Of a DNA stretch of 64,000 nucleotides, positions 51,068 to 59,903 are shown piece by piece. The notes below the pieces were generated by a model. That model searched no databases and was not told the DNA's origin. It saw nothing but the letters and a program-made list of their open reading frames with translations. The DNA comes from Cellulomonas sp. ES6. Its GTDB lineage: Bacteria > Actinomycetota > Actinomycetes > Actinomycetales > Cellulomonadaceae. The position numbers were made by a program, and so were the translations under genes. Each line of letters opens with the position of its first letter. Position 1 is the first letter of the stretch. The stretch is from contig NZ_CP125655.1 in the NCBI RefSeq assembly GCF_030053835.1, forward strand, positions 2,108,001-2,172,000. Direction: 5' to 3'.

Positions 51068-52306
51068 TCATGCTGCGGACGTCCCGAACGCGAGACCCAG
51101 CAGGTAGGTCGCGGCGGCGGCGCCGAAGCCGATCGCCAGCTGGCGCAGCGCGCGCTTGGTCGGCGAGGACCCGGACAGCACGCCGACCGTCGCCCCCGTG
51201 CCGAGCAGCGCCAGGCCGACCAGCCCGCTCGCGAGGGCGACCGCCGGCCAGCCCTCCATGCCGAGCAGGTACGGCACGACGGGGACCAGGGCGCCGGTGG
51301 CGAAGAAGCAGAAGCTCGCCCCGGCGGCGCCGACCGCGGAGCCGACGGTCTCGTGCTCGTCGACGACCTCGGCGGGCACGTCGGGCACAGCGGGCGCGAC
51401 ACCCGCGGCACCCGCGTCGGCCGCCCCCTCGCCGCCCGCACCCGCCCCGGCGTCCGCGGCCTCGTCGACCGCCCCCTCACCGGGCGTGAGCGCGGACGCG
51501 GGCGCGGCGCCCTCCAGCACGGCGAGCCCGGCCAGGACGGTGCCGGCGCGCTCCCGGGCGGCGTCGGGCGTCATCCCGCGCGCCCGGTAGACGAGCGCCA
51601 GCTCGTTGGCGTCGAGGTCCAGGTGCGGCAGCGCCTCGCGGGCCTGCCGGCTCGGCCGCGACGCCTCGAGCAGCTCACGCTGCGAGCGCACGGAGACGTA
51701 CTCCCCGGCTCCCATGGACAGCGCCCCGGCGAGCAGGCCGGCCAGTCCCGTGAGGAGCACGGTGGACGTGGCGACGCCGCTCGCGCCGATGCCGAGCACG
51801 AGCGCGAGGTTGCTCACCAGGCCGTCGTTCGCGCCGAACACCGCGGCGCGGAACGTGCCCGAGATGCGGTTGCGGCCGCGCATCGCGAGGCTGCGGACGA
51901 CCTCCTCGTGGATGCGCTCGTCGGCGGCCATCGTCGGGGTCGCGTCGGCGTCGTCCGCGTACGCGGAGCGGGACTCGGCGCGCTGCGCGAGCGCGAGCAC
52001 GAACACGCCCCCGAACCGCCGGGCCAGCCAGCCGAGCACGCGCGAGCGGTAGTCGCCGCGCAGCGGGCGGCCCACCTGGTCGCCGAGCAGGTCGAGCCAG
52101 TGCTGCTCGTGCCGCTTCTCGGCGTCCGCGAGCGCCAGCAGGATCGCCCGCTCCTCACCCGTGCGGCGCGACGCGAGGTCGCGGTACGCGGCGGCCTCGG
52201 CCCGCTCGTCCGCGAGGTAGCGGCGCCACCGGCGCACCTGCCGGCGGGTCGGGGTGGGCGCGGGCGCTGCGGGGTGGCCCCCGGAGGGGCTGTGGGTCGG
52301 TGGCAC
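51068..52306 (-). CDS. Ferritin-like/VIT-family membrane iron (manganese) transporter
   Basis: A 412-residue fusion of an N-terminal rubrerythrin-like domain (about 25-140; YLADERAEAAAYRDL, LADAEKRHEQHWLDLL) with a CCC1/VIT1 membrane domain (about 150-412; FGANDGLVSNLALVLGIGAS, GAGEYVSVRSQRELLEA). Such MbfA-like proteins export or sequester Fe2+ or Mn2+. The cytoplasmic segment at about 275-320 is expanded into an Ala/Gly/Glu low-complexity run. It sits beside the siderophore-interacting protein, so uptake and detoxification of iron are encoded together. Confidence 0.87.
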   Translation of the reverse strand: MPPTHSPSGGHPAAPAPTPTRRQVRRWRRYLADERAEAAAYRDLASRRTGEERAILLALADAEKRHEQHWLDLLGDQVGRPLRGDYRSRVLGWLARRFGGVFVLALAQRAESRSAYADDADATPTMAADERIHEEVVRSLAMRGRNRISGTFRAAVFGANDGLVSNLALVLGIGASGVATSTVLLTGLAGLLAGALSMGAGEYVSVRSQRELLEASRPSRQAREALPHLDLDANELALVYRARGMTPDAARERAGTVLAGLAVLEGAAPASALTPGEGAVDEAADAGAGAGGEGAADAGAAGVAPAVPDVPAEVVDEHETVGSAVGAAGASFCFFATGALVPVVPYLLGMEGWPAVALASGLVGLALLGTGATVGVLSGSSPTKRALRQLAIGFGAAAATYLLGLAFGTSAA

Positions 52307-52354
52307 GGTCCACCATCGTGGGGCTTGCCGACGCCCACGTCACGCGTTCCGGGC

Positions 52355-52374
52355 CGATTCGGGAGGCCGAATCG
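52355..52374. promoter_or_regulatory. Palindrome upstream of the ferritin/VIT gene
   Basis: CGATTCG (52355-52361) and CGAATCG (52368-52374) form a perfect 7-base inverted repeat about 50 bases upstream of the gene start; a candidate operator. Confidence 0.35.
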
Positions 52375-52468
52375 ACGGGTCCGCCGGCCCCCTGAGCAGG
52401 GCGCCGGACGTCCCCGACCGGCGGTCCGGCGACCCGGGTGCCACCACCCCCGCCCGGCGCGTGCCCGG

Positions 52469-52834
52469 TCAGTCCTCCCAGGGCGGCGTCTCGTCGAGCT
52501 TCCGGTAGTACTTCGCGAGGTGGCTCTTCACACGGTCGACGTCCTTCGCCGGCAGGTCCACGCCGCCGCGCGAGCCCTGCAGGACGGCTGCGGCGGCGAA
52601 CACGCCCCGCGGCACGGCCACCAGCCGGTCGTCGACGACGTCCGCGATGAGCAGCTTGTACGCCGTGAAGTTCCCCTTCGCGTCGGCGTCGTACCAGACG
52701 TGCGCGTCGCGGTACGTCTCGTTCGGGTCGTCCTCGGCGCCCGCCCAGGCGCGGACGCGCTTCTCGGCGGCGGCGCCGTCCCACTCGCGGTCGCGGTCGG
52801 CGAGCGGCAGGTCCTGGAACGCGGTGACAGCCAT
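52469..52834 (-). CDS. Small hypothetical protein resembling a phage prohead-protease-associated domain
   Basis: A 121-residue soluble protein, MAVTAFQDLPLADRDREWDG at the start and DVDRVKSHLAKYYRKLDETP near the end. The combination of AYKLLIADVVDD and a helix of the DVDRVKSHLAKYYRK type recalls segments attached to HK97-type capsid proteases and stand-alone host copies of them. No protease residues, portal or capsid genes are present, so it is not evidence for a prophage. Function unknown. Confidence 0.6.
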   Translation of the reverse strand: MAVTAFQDLPLADRDREWDGAAAEKRVRAWAGAEDDPNETYRDAHVWYDADAKGNFTAYKLLIADVVDDRLVAVPRGVFAAAAVLQGSRGGVDLPAKDVDRVKSHLAKYYRKLDETPPWED

Positions 52835-52904
52835 GGTGCTCCTCTCGAACCGTGGGGTTGGTCAACCGGCCGGTTGGACACGGCCGGACGGGGTCACGAC
52901 GCGG

Positions 52905-53915
52905 TCACGACGACGGCGCGGCCTCGCGCAGCTTCTCCAGCAGCGGCCCGGCGGCCTCGTCGAGGAACCGCTGCTGCGCGGCGTCGCCCACCTGCACGAG
53001 CGCGATGTCGGTGAACCCCGCCTCCCAGTAGGCGCTCACGCCCTCGACGATCGCGTCGAGGTCCGGGCCGCAGGGGATCGTCTCCGCGACGTCGTCCGGG
53101 CGGACGTATTGGCTGGCCGCGTCGAACGCCTCCGTGGTCGGCAGGTCGGCGTTGACGTGCCAGCCGCCGGCGAACCACCGGAACTGCTCGTGCGCGCGCC
53201 GCTTCGCGGTCTCCACGTCGGGGTCCCAGGAGATCGGGATCTGCCCGATCTTGCGGGACGGGGCGGGCGGCTCCGCGCCGACCTCGGCCGCCGCCTGCGC
53301 GCGGGCGTCGTCCCAGCCCTGCAGCAGGTCGGCCTCCGGCTCGGTGGTGATGAGGTGGTCGGCCAGCGGGGCGAACCGGGAGATCGACTGCGCGCCCGAC
53401 ACGGCCACGCCGATCTCGACCGGCTGGTCCGGCAGGTCCCACAGCCGGGCGGAGTCCACGCGGAAGTGCACGCCGTCGAACGTCAGCCGGTCGCCGTCCA
53501 GCAGCGCGCGGATGATCTCGACGGCCTCCTCCAGCATGTGGTGCCGCTCGCCGACCGCCGGCCAGCGCTCGCCCACGACGTGCTCGTTGAGGTTCTCCCC
53601 CGCGCCGAGCCCCAGCGTGAAGCGCCCGTCCGACAGCACGCCGACGGTCGCGGCCTTCTGCGCGACGATCGCCGGGTGGTACCGCACGGTGGGGCAGGTC
53701 ACGTACGTCATCAGCCCGACCCGGGACGTGGCCTGCGCGACCGCGCCCAGCAGCGTCCAGGCGTACGGCGCGTGCCCCTGCTCGTCGAGCCACGGGAACG
53801 CGTGGTCGCTGGAGACGAGGAAGTCGAACCCGAGCCGCTCCGCGTCGACGCCGTAGCCGACGAGCTGCTTCGGGCCGGACTGCTCGGTCATGAGGGTGTA
53901 CCCGAATCGCGTCAT
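52905..53915 (-). CDS. F420-dependent luciferase-like (LLM) oxidoreductase
   Basis: A 336-residue TIM-barrel LLM enzyme of the TIGR03557 type, relatives of F420-dependent glucose-6-phosphate dehydrogenase. Visible: FDFLVSSDHAFPWLDEQGHA, VGLMTYVTCPTVRYHPAIVAQKAAT, and GRFTLGLGAGENLNEHVVG, a phosphate-binding motif for the F420 tail. Electron donor/acceptor unknown. ATG 53915 begins exactly at the family start MTRFGYTLM. Confidence 0.92.
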   Translation of the reverse strand: MTRFGYTLMTEQSGPKQLVGYGVDAERLGFDFLVSSDHAFPWLDEQGHAPYAWTLLGAVAQATSRVGLMTYVTCPTVRYHPAIVAQKAATVGVLSDGRFTLGLGAGENLNEHVVGERWPAVGERHHMLEEAVEIIRALLDGDRLTFDGVHFRVDSARLWDLPDQPVEIGVAVSGAQSISRFAPLADHLITTEPEADLLQGWDDARAQAAAEVGAEPPAPSRKIGQIPISWDPDVETAKRRAHEQFRWFAGGWHVNADLPTTEAFDAASQYVRPDDVAETIPCGPDLDAIVEGVSAYWEAGFTDIALVQVGDAAQQRFLDEAAGPLLEKLREAAPSS

Positions 53916-54067
53916 GCTCCGAGCCTCACACCGGGAGGACGACCCGGCATCCGGGGCGGGACGGCGGGCGGCACGGCGGGCGGCGCGACCGGCGTCCGGT
54001 CCGCACCCGCCCGCCCGGCCCCGCCCGCTCAGCCCCGCCGAGCGCCCCGCCCGAGCACCCCGGCCGC

Positions 54068-54931
54068 TCAGCCCTCCGCGAGCGCCGCGCGCAGCCCGTC
54101 CACGAGCGGCGTCGTCGGCCGCCCGATGAGCCGCGACAGGTCGTCCGTGCCCCCGGCGAGCAGCCCGTCGCGGGTGTTCTCGTCCAGGGCGACCACGAAC
54201 CCCGCGGTGCCCTCGTCGAGCCCGGCGGCCAGCAGGTCCGCCCGGCGCTGCTCGGACGTCACCGCGCGGAACACGACCGGGCGGCCCAGCACCTCGGACG
54301 CCGCGGCGGCGAGCTCGTCGAACGACCACGCGACGTCGCCGGCCAGCTCGTACACCGCGTCGTCGTGGCCCTCGGTCCGCAGCACGACGGCGGCCGCGGC
54401 CGCGAAGTCGTCGCGGGGGGCGCTGGCGACCCGGCCGTCGCCGACGGCGGCGACGATCTCCCCGGACTCGCGGGCCTGCTGGACGTCGCCGAGGTAGTTC
54501 TCCGTGTACCAGCCGTTGCGCAGCAGCGTGAAGGTCAGGCCGGACGCCCGGATGATCTCCTCCGTGGCCTTGTGCTCCGGCGCGAGCACGAGCGGCGTCT
54601 CGTCCGCGTGCGGGGCCGACGTGTAGACCAGCCGGCGCGCGCCCGCCGCCACCGCCGCCTCGACGACCGCGCGGTGCTGCGGGACCCGGCGGCCGACCTC
54701 GCTGCCGGACACGAGCAGCACGACGTCGGCGCCCTCGAGGGCGGCGGCCAGCGTCTCCGGGCTGTCGTAGTCGACGGCCGCCACGCGCACGCCGCGCTCG
54801 GCGAGGTCCGCCAGCCGCTCGGTGCGGCGTCCGGTGGCGACGACCTGCTCGGCGGGCACGCCGTCCGCGAGCAGGTGCTCGACGACGAGGCGGCCCAGGT
54901 GGCCGGTGGCACCGGTGACGACGATCGACAT
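54068..54931 (-). CDS. NmrA-like NAD(P)H-binding reductase (QorB type)
   Basis: A 287-residue atypical short-chain dehydrogenase. The N-terminal nucleotide motif GATGHLGRLVVEHLL (residues 7-21) and later NGWYTENYLGDV resemble NAD(P)H:quinone oxidoreductase QorB. Divergent from an HxlR regulator with an inverted repeat between, the classic arrangement for QorR-controlled quinone or electrophile detoxification. Confidence 0.88.
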   Translation of the reverse strand: MSIVVTGATGHLGRLVVEHLLADGVPAEQVVATGRRTERLADLAERGVRVAAVDYDSPETLAAALEGADVVLLVSGSEVGRRVPQHRAVVEAAVAAGARRLVYTSAPHADETPLVLAPEHKATEEIIRASGLTFTLLRNGWYTENYLGDVQQARESGEIVAAVGDGRVASAPRDDFAAAAAVVLRTEGHDDAVYELAGDVAWSFDELAAAASEVLGRPVVFRAVTSEQRRADLLAAGLDEGTAGFVVALDENTRDGLLAGGTDDLSRLIGRPTTPLVDGLRAALAEG

Positions 54932-55030
54932 GGGGGTTCCCTTCCGTAGCGCGCCGGGTGACGGCGCCACCGGGCCCGCGCCCGGCACCCGCCCCAACCA
55001 GCGGCGCCGCGCGAACCTTCCGGGTCGCGG

Positions 55031-55053
55031 GTACCCACTTCTGCGTAAGGTAC
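55031..55053. promoter_or_regulatory. HxlR/QorR-type operator
   Basis: GTACC (55031-55035) and GGTAC (55049-55053) form an inverted repeat with a 13-base spacer in the divergent gap, immediately before the HxlR start. The GTAC-type half-sites fit this regulator family. Confidence 0.55.
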
Positions 55054-55057
55054 TGGC

Positions 55058-55474
55058 ATGACGGTGAGCATCGAGGCCAGCCCGCTGCAGTCGTCCGCAC
55101 CCGGTGCGGCACCGAGGCCGAGCGCGCTGCAGGAGCTGCTGACGGACGGCGTGCTGCCCGCGGCGTGCCCCAGCCGGATCGTCCTGGACCACGTGACGAG
55201 CAAGTGGGGCGTGCTGGTGCTGGTCGCGCTGTCGGAGGGCACCCGGCGCTGGGGCGAGCTGCGGCGGGTGGTCGAGGGCATCAGCGAGAAGATGCTCGCC
55301 TCCACGCTGCGGACCCTGGAGGCCGACGGGCTGGTGCTGCGCGAGGCCACGCCGTCGATCCCGCCGCGGGTCGACTACTCGCTGACGCCGCTCGGCCGGG
55401 AGCTCGCCACGCACCTGCTGCCCCTGGTGTCCTGGGTCGCGGCGCACGCGGAGGCCATCGTGCGCCGCGACTGA
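55058..55474 (+). CDS. HxlR-family redox/electrophile-responsive regulator
   Basis: A 138-residue winged-helix regulator. CPSRIVLDHVTSKWGVLVLV carries the conserved N-terminal cysteine (about residue 38) used for redox sensing in YodB/QorR proteins; the core HTH reads RWGELRRVVEGISEKMLAST, followed by PRVDYSLTPLG. Probably represses the divergent QorB-like gene and itself. Confidence 0.92.
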   Translation: MTVSIEASPLQSSAPGAAPRPSALQELLTDGVLPAACPSRIVLDHVTSKWGVLVLVALSEGTRRWGELRRVVEGISEKMLASTLRTLEADGLVLREATPSIPPRVDYSLTPLGRELATHLLPLVSWVAAHAEAIVRRD

Positions 55475-55595
55475 CGCGCGTCGGCCGCGGCGCGGGCCGG
55501 GCGGTGGACCGCCGTCGTGCGCACCCGCCCAGGGGACGCACAGGCCCGGCGCCTACGATGACCCCTCCGCCAGACCCCGATCGAAGGACGAGCTC

Positions 55596-56531
55596 GTGCG
55601 CCGAACGGCCGCCTCCCTCCTCGCCGTCTCGCTGCTGCTGCTCGCCGGCTGCGGCAGCGACGGCGCGGACGACTCCGCCTCCCCCTCCACGTCCGCCTCC
55701 GCGTCGCCCGACGCCGCCGCCACGGCCGGCGCCGAGGACGTCGCCGCCCTCGAGGCCGTCACGCTGACCGGCGAGCCCGGCGAGGAGCCCACGTTCGACT
55801 TCGAGCAGCCGTTCTCGGTGTCCGCCGCCGTCGCGCGCGTGGTGACGCCCGGCACCGGCGAGACCGTCGAGGAGGGCCAGCTGATCGGCGTCAACATCGC
55901 GGCGGTCAGCGGCGAGGACGGCAGCAGCCAGGGCGGCACCTACGGCAGCACCCCGCAGTCGTACGTCGCGGACGACGCGAACCTCCCGTCCGCTCTGCTC
56001 GAGCAGGTGCTCGGCCAGAAGGTCGGCGCGCGCCTGCTGTTCGCGAACCCCAGCACCTCCGGCACGCTGCTGCTCGCGGTCGAGCTGATGAGCACGCAGT
56101 CCGTGCCGACGCGCGCCGAGGGCACCGCCGTCACGCCGCTGCCGGACGGCCTGCCGACGGTGACGCTCGCCGACGACGGCCAGCCCTCCATCGAGCCGGT
56201 CGACGGCGACGCCCCGACCGAGCTCGTCGCGCAGCCGCTCATCGAGGGCTCCGGCCCCGCGGTCGAGGCGGGGCAGACGCTCACCGTGCAGTACAGCGGC
56301 TGGCTCTGGGACGGCACGCCGTTCGACTCCTCCTGGGAGCGCGGCGCGTCCTCCACGTTCGCCCTGACCGGCGTCATCGAGGGCTGGCAGCAGGGCCTCG
56401 CCGGTCAGCCCGTCGGCAGCCAGGTGCTGCTGGTCGTCCCGCCGGACCTCGGCTACGGCGACCAGGAGAAGGACGGCATCCCGGCCGGGTCCACGCTGGT
56501 CTTCGTCGTGGACATCCTCGCCGCCTCCTGA
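55596..56531 (+). CDS. FKBP-type peptidyl-prolyl isomerase lipoprotein
   Basis: A 311-residue exported lipoprotein with lipobox LLLAGC (cysteine near residue 19) and a Ser/Ala-rich spacer. Two FKBP-like modules follow: a degenerate first (about 75-180) and a canonical second (about 205-311) with VQYSGWLWDGTPFDSSW, IEGWQQGLAGQPVGSQ and VPPDLGYGD. It assists folding of secreted proteins on the outer face of the membrane. GTG start after AAGGACGAG; a -10 TACGAT lies at 55554-55559. Terminated by a strong hairpin. Confidence 0.92.
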   Translation: MRRTAASLLAVSLLLLAGCGSDGADDSASPSTSASASPDAAATAGAEDVAALEAVTLTGEPGEEPTFDFEQPFSVSAAVARVVTPGTGETVEEGQLIGVNIAAVSGEDGSSQGGTYGSTPQSYVADDANLPSALLEQVLGQKVGARLLFANPSTSGTLLLAVELMSTQSVPTRAEGTAVTPLPDGLPTVTLADDGQPSIEPVDGDAPTELVAQPLIEGSGPAVEAGQTLTVQYSGWLWDGTPFDSSWERGASSTFALTGVIEGWQQGLAGQPVGSQVLLVVPPDLGYGDQEKDGIPAGSTLVFVVDILAAS

Positions 56532-56547
56532 CGGCACGCAGCGCAGC

Positions 56548-56585
56548 ACAGGGACCTCGGTCGCACCAGCGGCCGAGGTCCCTGT
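56548..56585 (+). terminator. Intrinsic terminator of the FKBP gene
   Basis: ACAGGGACCTCGG (56548-56560) pairs perfectly with CCGAGGTCCCTGT (56573-56585) around a 12-base loop, starting 16 bases after the stop codon. Confidence 0.8.
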
Positions 56586-56648
56586 CGTCGTGGCACCCGA
56601 CGTGGCTACTGTGGCGTCCTGCGGCCCTGCACACCCGGGAGACCAGCG

Positions 56649-58736
56649 ATGGAGACGGCGACGACGCCGTCGGTCCGCAACGTGGCGCTCGTCGGCCACG
56701 GCGGTTCCGGCAAGACGACACTGGCTGAGGCCCTGCTGCTGCGGTCCGGGGCTGTCCCCCGGGCCGGCAGGGTGGAGGACGGCTCGACGGTCTGCGACCA
56801 CGAGCCCGAGGAGGTCGCGCGCGGCTCGTCCGTGAGCCTGGGCGTCGCCGACCTCGACTGGACGTGCAGCCAGGGCTGCCCCCACCGCATCACCCTGCTG
56901 GACACACCCGGGTCGCCGGACTTCGCCGGCGCCGTGGACGCGGCGCTGGCCGTCGCCGACCTCGCGGTGGTGGTGGTCAGCGCGGTCGACGGGGTGCAGT
57001 CCGGGACCGAGGCGGTCTGGCGGCGGTGCGACGAGGCGGGGATCCCCCGCCTCGTCGTCGTTTCGCAGGAGGACCGGGCGCGCGCGGACTTCCACCGGGT
57101 GCTCGACCAGGTGCGCGACCTCGCGGCCCGCACCGGCCGGGAGCCGTCGGGCGTCGTGCCCCTGGAGCTGCCGCTCGGCGAGGAGCAGGCGCTGCACGGC
57201 GTCGCGGACGTGCTGTCCGACCGCGGGCTGGACTACGGCACCGACGGCCGCCACCACGACTGCGACCTGCCCGCCGACGTGGCGGACGAGGAGCACCGGC
57301 TGCACGGCGAGGTCACCGAGGAGATCGTGGCCCACGACGACGAGCAGCTCGAGCGCTACCTGTCCGGGGAGGAGCCCGGCGCCGCGGACCTCGAGCGCAC
57401 GCTGGCGCGCGAGGTCGTGACGGGCGGGGCCGTGCCCGTGCTCGTCGCCTCCGCCGCCACCGGCGTGGGGATCGACCGGCTCGCGGACCTCGTGTGCGAG
57501 ATCGGGCCGTCGCCCGCGGACAGGCCCGCGCGGCTCGTGGTCGGGAGCGGCTCGGAGGAGGAGGGCGGTGCCGTCACGGAGCTCCCCGCCGACCCGGACG
57601 GCGAGACCGTGCTGCACGTCTTCCGGACGGTCGCCGACCCGTTCGTCGGGCAGGTGTCCGTGTTCAAGGTGCTGTCCGGCACCGTCCGCTCCGGGGACCG
57701 GCTGGTCGCCGCGGGCACGGGCGCGGAGGAGCGGCTGCACGGGCTGTTCCGGCTGCGCGGCCGCGACCACCTCCCCGTCGACGCGCTGCCCGCCGGGTCC
57801 GTCGGCGCGGTCGCCAAGCTCGCCGGCGCGCCGGCCGGCACGCTGCTCGCGTCGCGGGCCCAGCCGGTGCGGCCGGTCACGCTGCCACCACGGGAACCCG
57901 TGCTGGCCGTCGCGCTCGCACCGGTCAGCCAGGCCGACGACGACAAGCTGTCGGCCGCGCTGACACGCCTCGCGGCGGAGGACCCCACGCTGCGGGTCGA
58001 CCGCACCCCCCACCAGACGGTGCTCCGGGGGCTCGGGGACGCGCACCTCGCGGTCGCCGTCGACCGGCTCGCCCGGGTGTTCGGCGTGCACGTCACCACC
58101 GAGCCCGTGCGCATCGCGTACCGGGAGACGCTCGCCGGCCCGGCCGAGGCCGAGGGGCGGTTGAAGAAGCAGTCCGGCGGCCACGGGCAGTTCGCGGTGG
58201 TGCAGCTGCGGCTCACCCCGCGGGCACCCGGCACCGGGTTCGCGTTCGTCGACTCCGTGGTGGGCGGCGCGGTGCCCCGGGCGTACCTGCCGGCCGTCGA
58301 GCGCGGGGCCGCGGAGGCGCTCGCCGCGGGCGGGCCGCTGGGCCACCCCGTCGTCGACGTGCAGGTGGAGGTCCACGACGGCAAGGCGCACGCCGTCGAC
58401 TCCTCCGACATGGCGTTCCGCACGGCCGCCGCCGCGGGGGTGCGCGCCGCCCTCGCGTCCGCCGGCACCGTCCTGCTGGAACCGACCCTGCACGTCACCG
58501 TCGTCGTCCCGTCCGCCGCGCAGGGGGACGTGCTCGGCGACCTGTCCGGCCGCCGCGGGCGCATCACCGCCACCGGCACCACCGACGACGGGCGCGTGCG
58601 GATCGAGGCCGTCGTCCCCGAGGCCGAGGTCGTCCGCTACGCGCTCGACCTGCGGTCGCTCACCGGCGGGCACGGGGAGCTGGTGCTCGCGCCCGGGGAG
58701 TACGAGGTCAGGCCGGGGCACCTCGCGCCGGCCTGA
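56649..58736 (+). CDS. EF-G-like GTPase (EF-G2 type) with altered G4 motif
   Basis: A 695-residue translational GTPase-like protein with the full EF-G domain layout. G1 is GHGGSGKTT (16-24), G3 is DTPG (85-88). The G4 position that should read NKxD is SQED (139-142), losing the guanine-specifying Asn and the Lys. Domains II (about 320-400), III, IV (QSGGHGQFAVVQL near 515) and V follow. Actinobacterial EF-G2 proteins are non-essential paralogues of unknown role and often have relaxed G4 motifs; this one is further diverged. ATG follows GGGAGA. Confidence 0.9.
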   Translation: METATTPSVRNVALVGHGGSGKTTLAEALLLRSGAVPRAGRVEDGSTVCDHEPEEVARGSSVSLGVADLDWTCSQGCPHRITLLDTPGSPDFAGAVDAALAVADLAVVVVSAVDGVQSGTEAVWRRCDEAGIPRLVVVSQEDRARADFHRVLDQVRDLAARTGREPSGVVPLELPLGEEQALHGVADVLSDRGLDYGTDGRHHDCDLPADVADEEHRLHGEVTEEIVAHDDEQLERYLSGEEPGAADLERTLAREVVTGGAVPVLVASAATGVGIDRLADLVCEIGPSPADRPARLVVGSGSEEEGGAVTELPADPDGETVLHVFRTVADPFVGQVSVFKVLSGTVRSGDRLVAAGTGAEERLHGLFRLRGRDHLPVDALPAGSVGAVAKLAGAPAGTLLASRAQPVRPVTLPPREPVLAVALAPVSQADDDKLSAALTRLAAEDPTLRVDRTPHQTVLRGLGDAHLAVAVDRLARVFGVHVTTEPVRIAYRETLAGPAEAEGRLKKQSGGHGQFAVVQLRLTPRAPGTGFAFVDSVVGGAVPRAYLPAVERGAAEALAAGGPLGHPVVDVQVEVHDGKAHAVDSSDMAFRTAAAAGVRAALASAGTVLLEPTLHVTVVVPSAAQGDVLGDLSGRRGRITATGTTDDGRVRIEAVVPEAEVVRYALDLRSLTGGHGELVLAPGEYEVRPGHLAPA

Positions 58737-58778
58737 CGACCACGGGGGCCGGCCGACGCGGTCTGCGCCGGCGGGTGG

Positions 58779-59207
58779 CTAGCGCCCGGCGGCCAGCGCC
58801 TCGGGCGCGGCCTCCGGGACCGGCGTGCCCGTGCCGAGCCGCGCCTCGTACATCCCGATCTTCATCTCGATGATCGCCAGGTGCTCGGCGGCCGCGGCGA
58901 GCTCCGCCCGCACGGCGTCCCGGTGCGCGACCAGCAGCGCCAGCCGCTCCGGCTCCGTGCCGTCCCCGCGGCGGACCAGCGCCACGTACTCGCGGAGCTC
59001 CCGGATCGGCATGCCGGTCGCCCGCAGCCGCGTCAGCAGGTGCAGCCAGCCGAGGTCGCGCTCGGTGTAGCGCCGGTGACCCGAGGCGTCGCGCTCCACG
59101 GCGTCCAGCAGCAGGCCGTCACGCTCGTAGTAGCGCAGCGTGTGGGCGGACAGTCCGGTCGCCGCGGACGCCTCGGCGATGGTGAACGTGCGGGTCTCGT
59201 CGGTCAC
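58779..59207 (-). CDS. MerR-family regulator
   Basis: A 142-residue regulator. The winged HTH reads FTIAEASAATGLSAHTLRYYERDGLL (about 5-35), with the HRRYTERDLGWLHLLTRLRATGMPIREL second part and a C-terminal coiled coil (about 90-125). No effector-domain cysteines are present, so it is not a metal sensor of classic type. GTG 59207 is used; ATG 59219 is four codons longer. Target genes unknown. Confidence 0.87.
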   Translation of the reverse strand: MTDETRTFTIAEASAATGLSAHTLRYYERDGLLLDAVERDASGHRRYTERDLGWLHLLTRLRATGMPIRELREYVALVRRGDGTEPERLALLVAHRDAVRAELAAAAEHLAIIEMKIGMYEARLGTGTPVPEAAPEALAAGR

Positions 59208-59303
59208 GCACACCAGCATGCGCCGGTGGTCAAGCGGCGGCCCGGGGCCGGCGGCCGGCACGCCTAGGCTCGGGGCGTCCACCCGCCCGCCCGAAGGAGC
59301 ACC

Positions 59304-59903
59304 GTGCGTCCACCCACCCGCTGGGAGCAGATCGGCCAGCAGAACCCCGACCGGTCCGCCTGGTACGTCGAGCGGTTCCGCCGCATGGCCGCCGACGGCG
59401 CCGACCTGGCGGGCGAGGCGCGGACGGTCGACGCGATGGTGCCCCGCGGCGCCCGCGTGCTCGACGCCGGCTGCGGACCCGGCCGCGTGGGCGGCGAGCT
59501 CGTGCGGCGGGGGCACACCGTCGTCGGCGTCGACGTCGACCCGGTGCTCGTCGAAGCCGCCCGCGCCGACCACCCCGGCGGCACCTGGCTGGTCGGCGAC
59601 CTCGCGGAGCTCGACCTGCCCGCCGCCGGCATCCACGAGCCGTTCGACGTGGCCGTGATGGCGGGCAACGTGCTGACCTTCGTCGCCGAGGGCACGGAGG
59701 CCGAGGTGCTGCGCCGCATCCGCGCGCACCTCGCACCCGGTGGCCGGCTCGTCGTCGGGTTCGGCGCCGGGCGGGGCTACCCGTTCGAGGCGCTCGACGC
59801 GGACGCCGCCGCCGCGGGCCTGCGCGTCGACCACCGGTTCGCGACGTGGGACCTGCGGCCGTTCACCCCGGAGTCCGACTTCCTGGTCGCCGTCCTCACC
59901 TGA
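59304..59903 (+). CDS. Class I SAM-dependent methyltransferase
   Basis: A 199-residue methyltransferase. Motif I VLDAGCGPGRVGGELVRRGH (about 50-70) binds SAM, VDVDPVLVEAARAD is motif II, and AVMAGNVLTFVAEG and LAPGGRLVVGFGAG are motifs IV and V. GTG follows AAGGAG at ideal spacing. Substrate unknown. Confidence 0.9.
   Translation: MRPPTRWEQIGQQNPDRSAWYVERFRRMAADGADLAGEARTVDAMVPRGARVLDAGCGPGRVGGELVRRGHTVVGVDVDPVLVEAARADHPGGTWLVGDLAELDLPAAGIHEPFDVAVMAGNVLTFVAEGTEAEVLRRIRAHLAPGGRLVVGFGAGRGYPFEALDADAAAAGLRVDHRFATWDLRPFTPESDFLVAVLT

Noticed and set aside
52469..52834. Prophage remnant
   Set aside because: A single phage-like small protein with no integrase, capsid, portal or attachment site in the neighbourhood.
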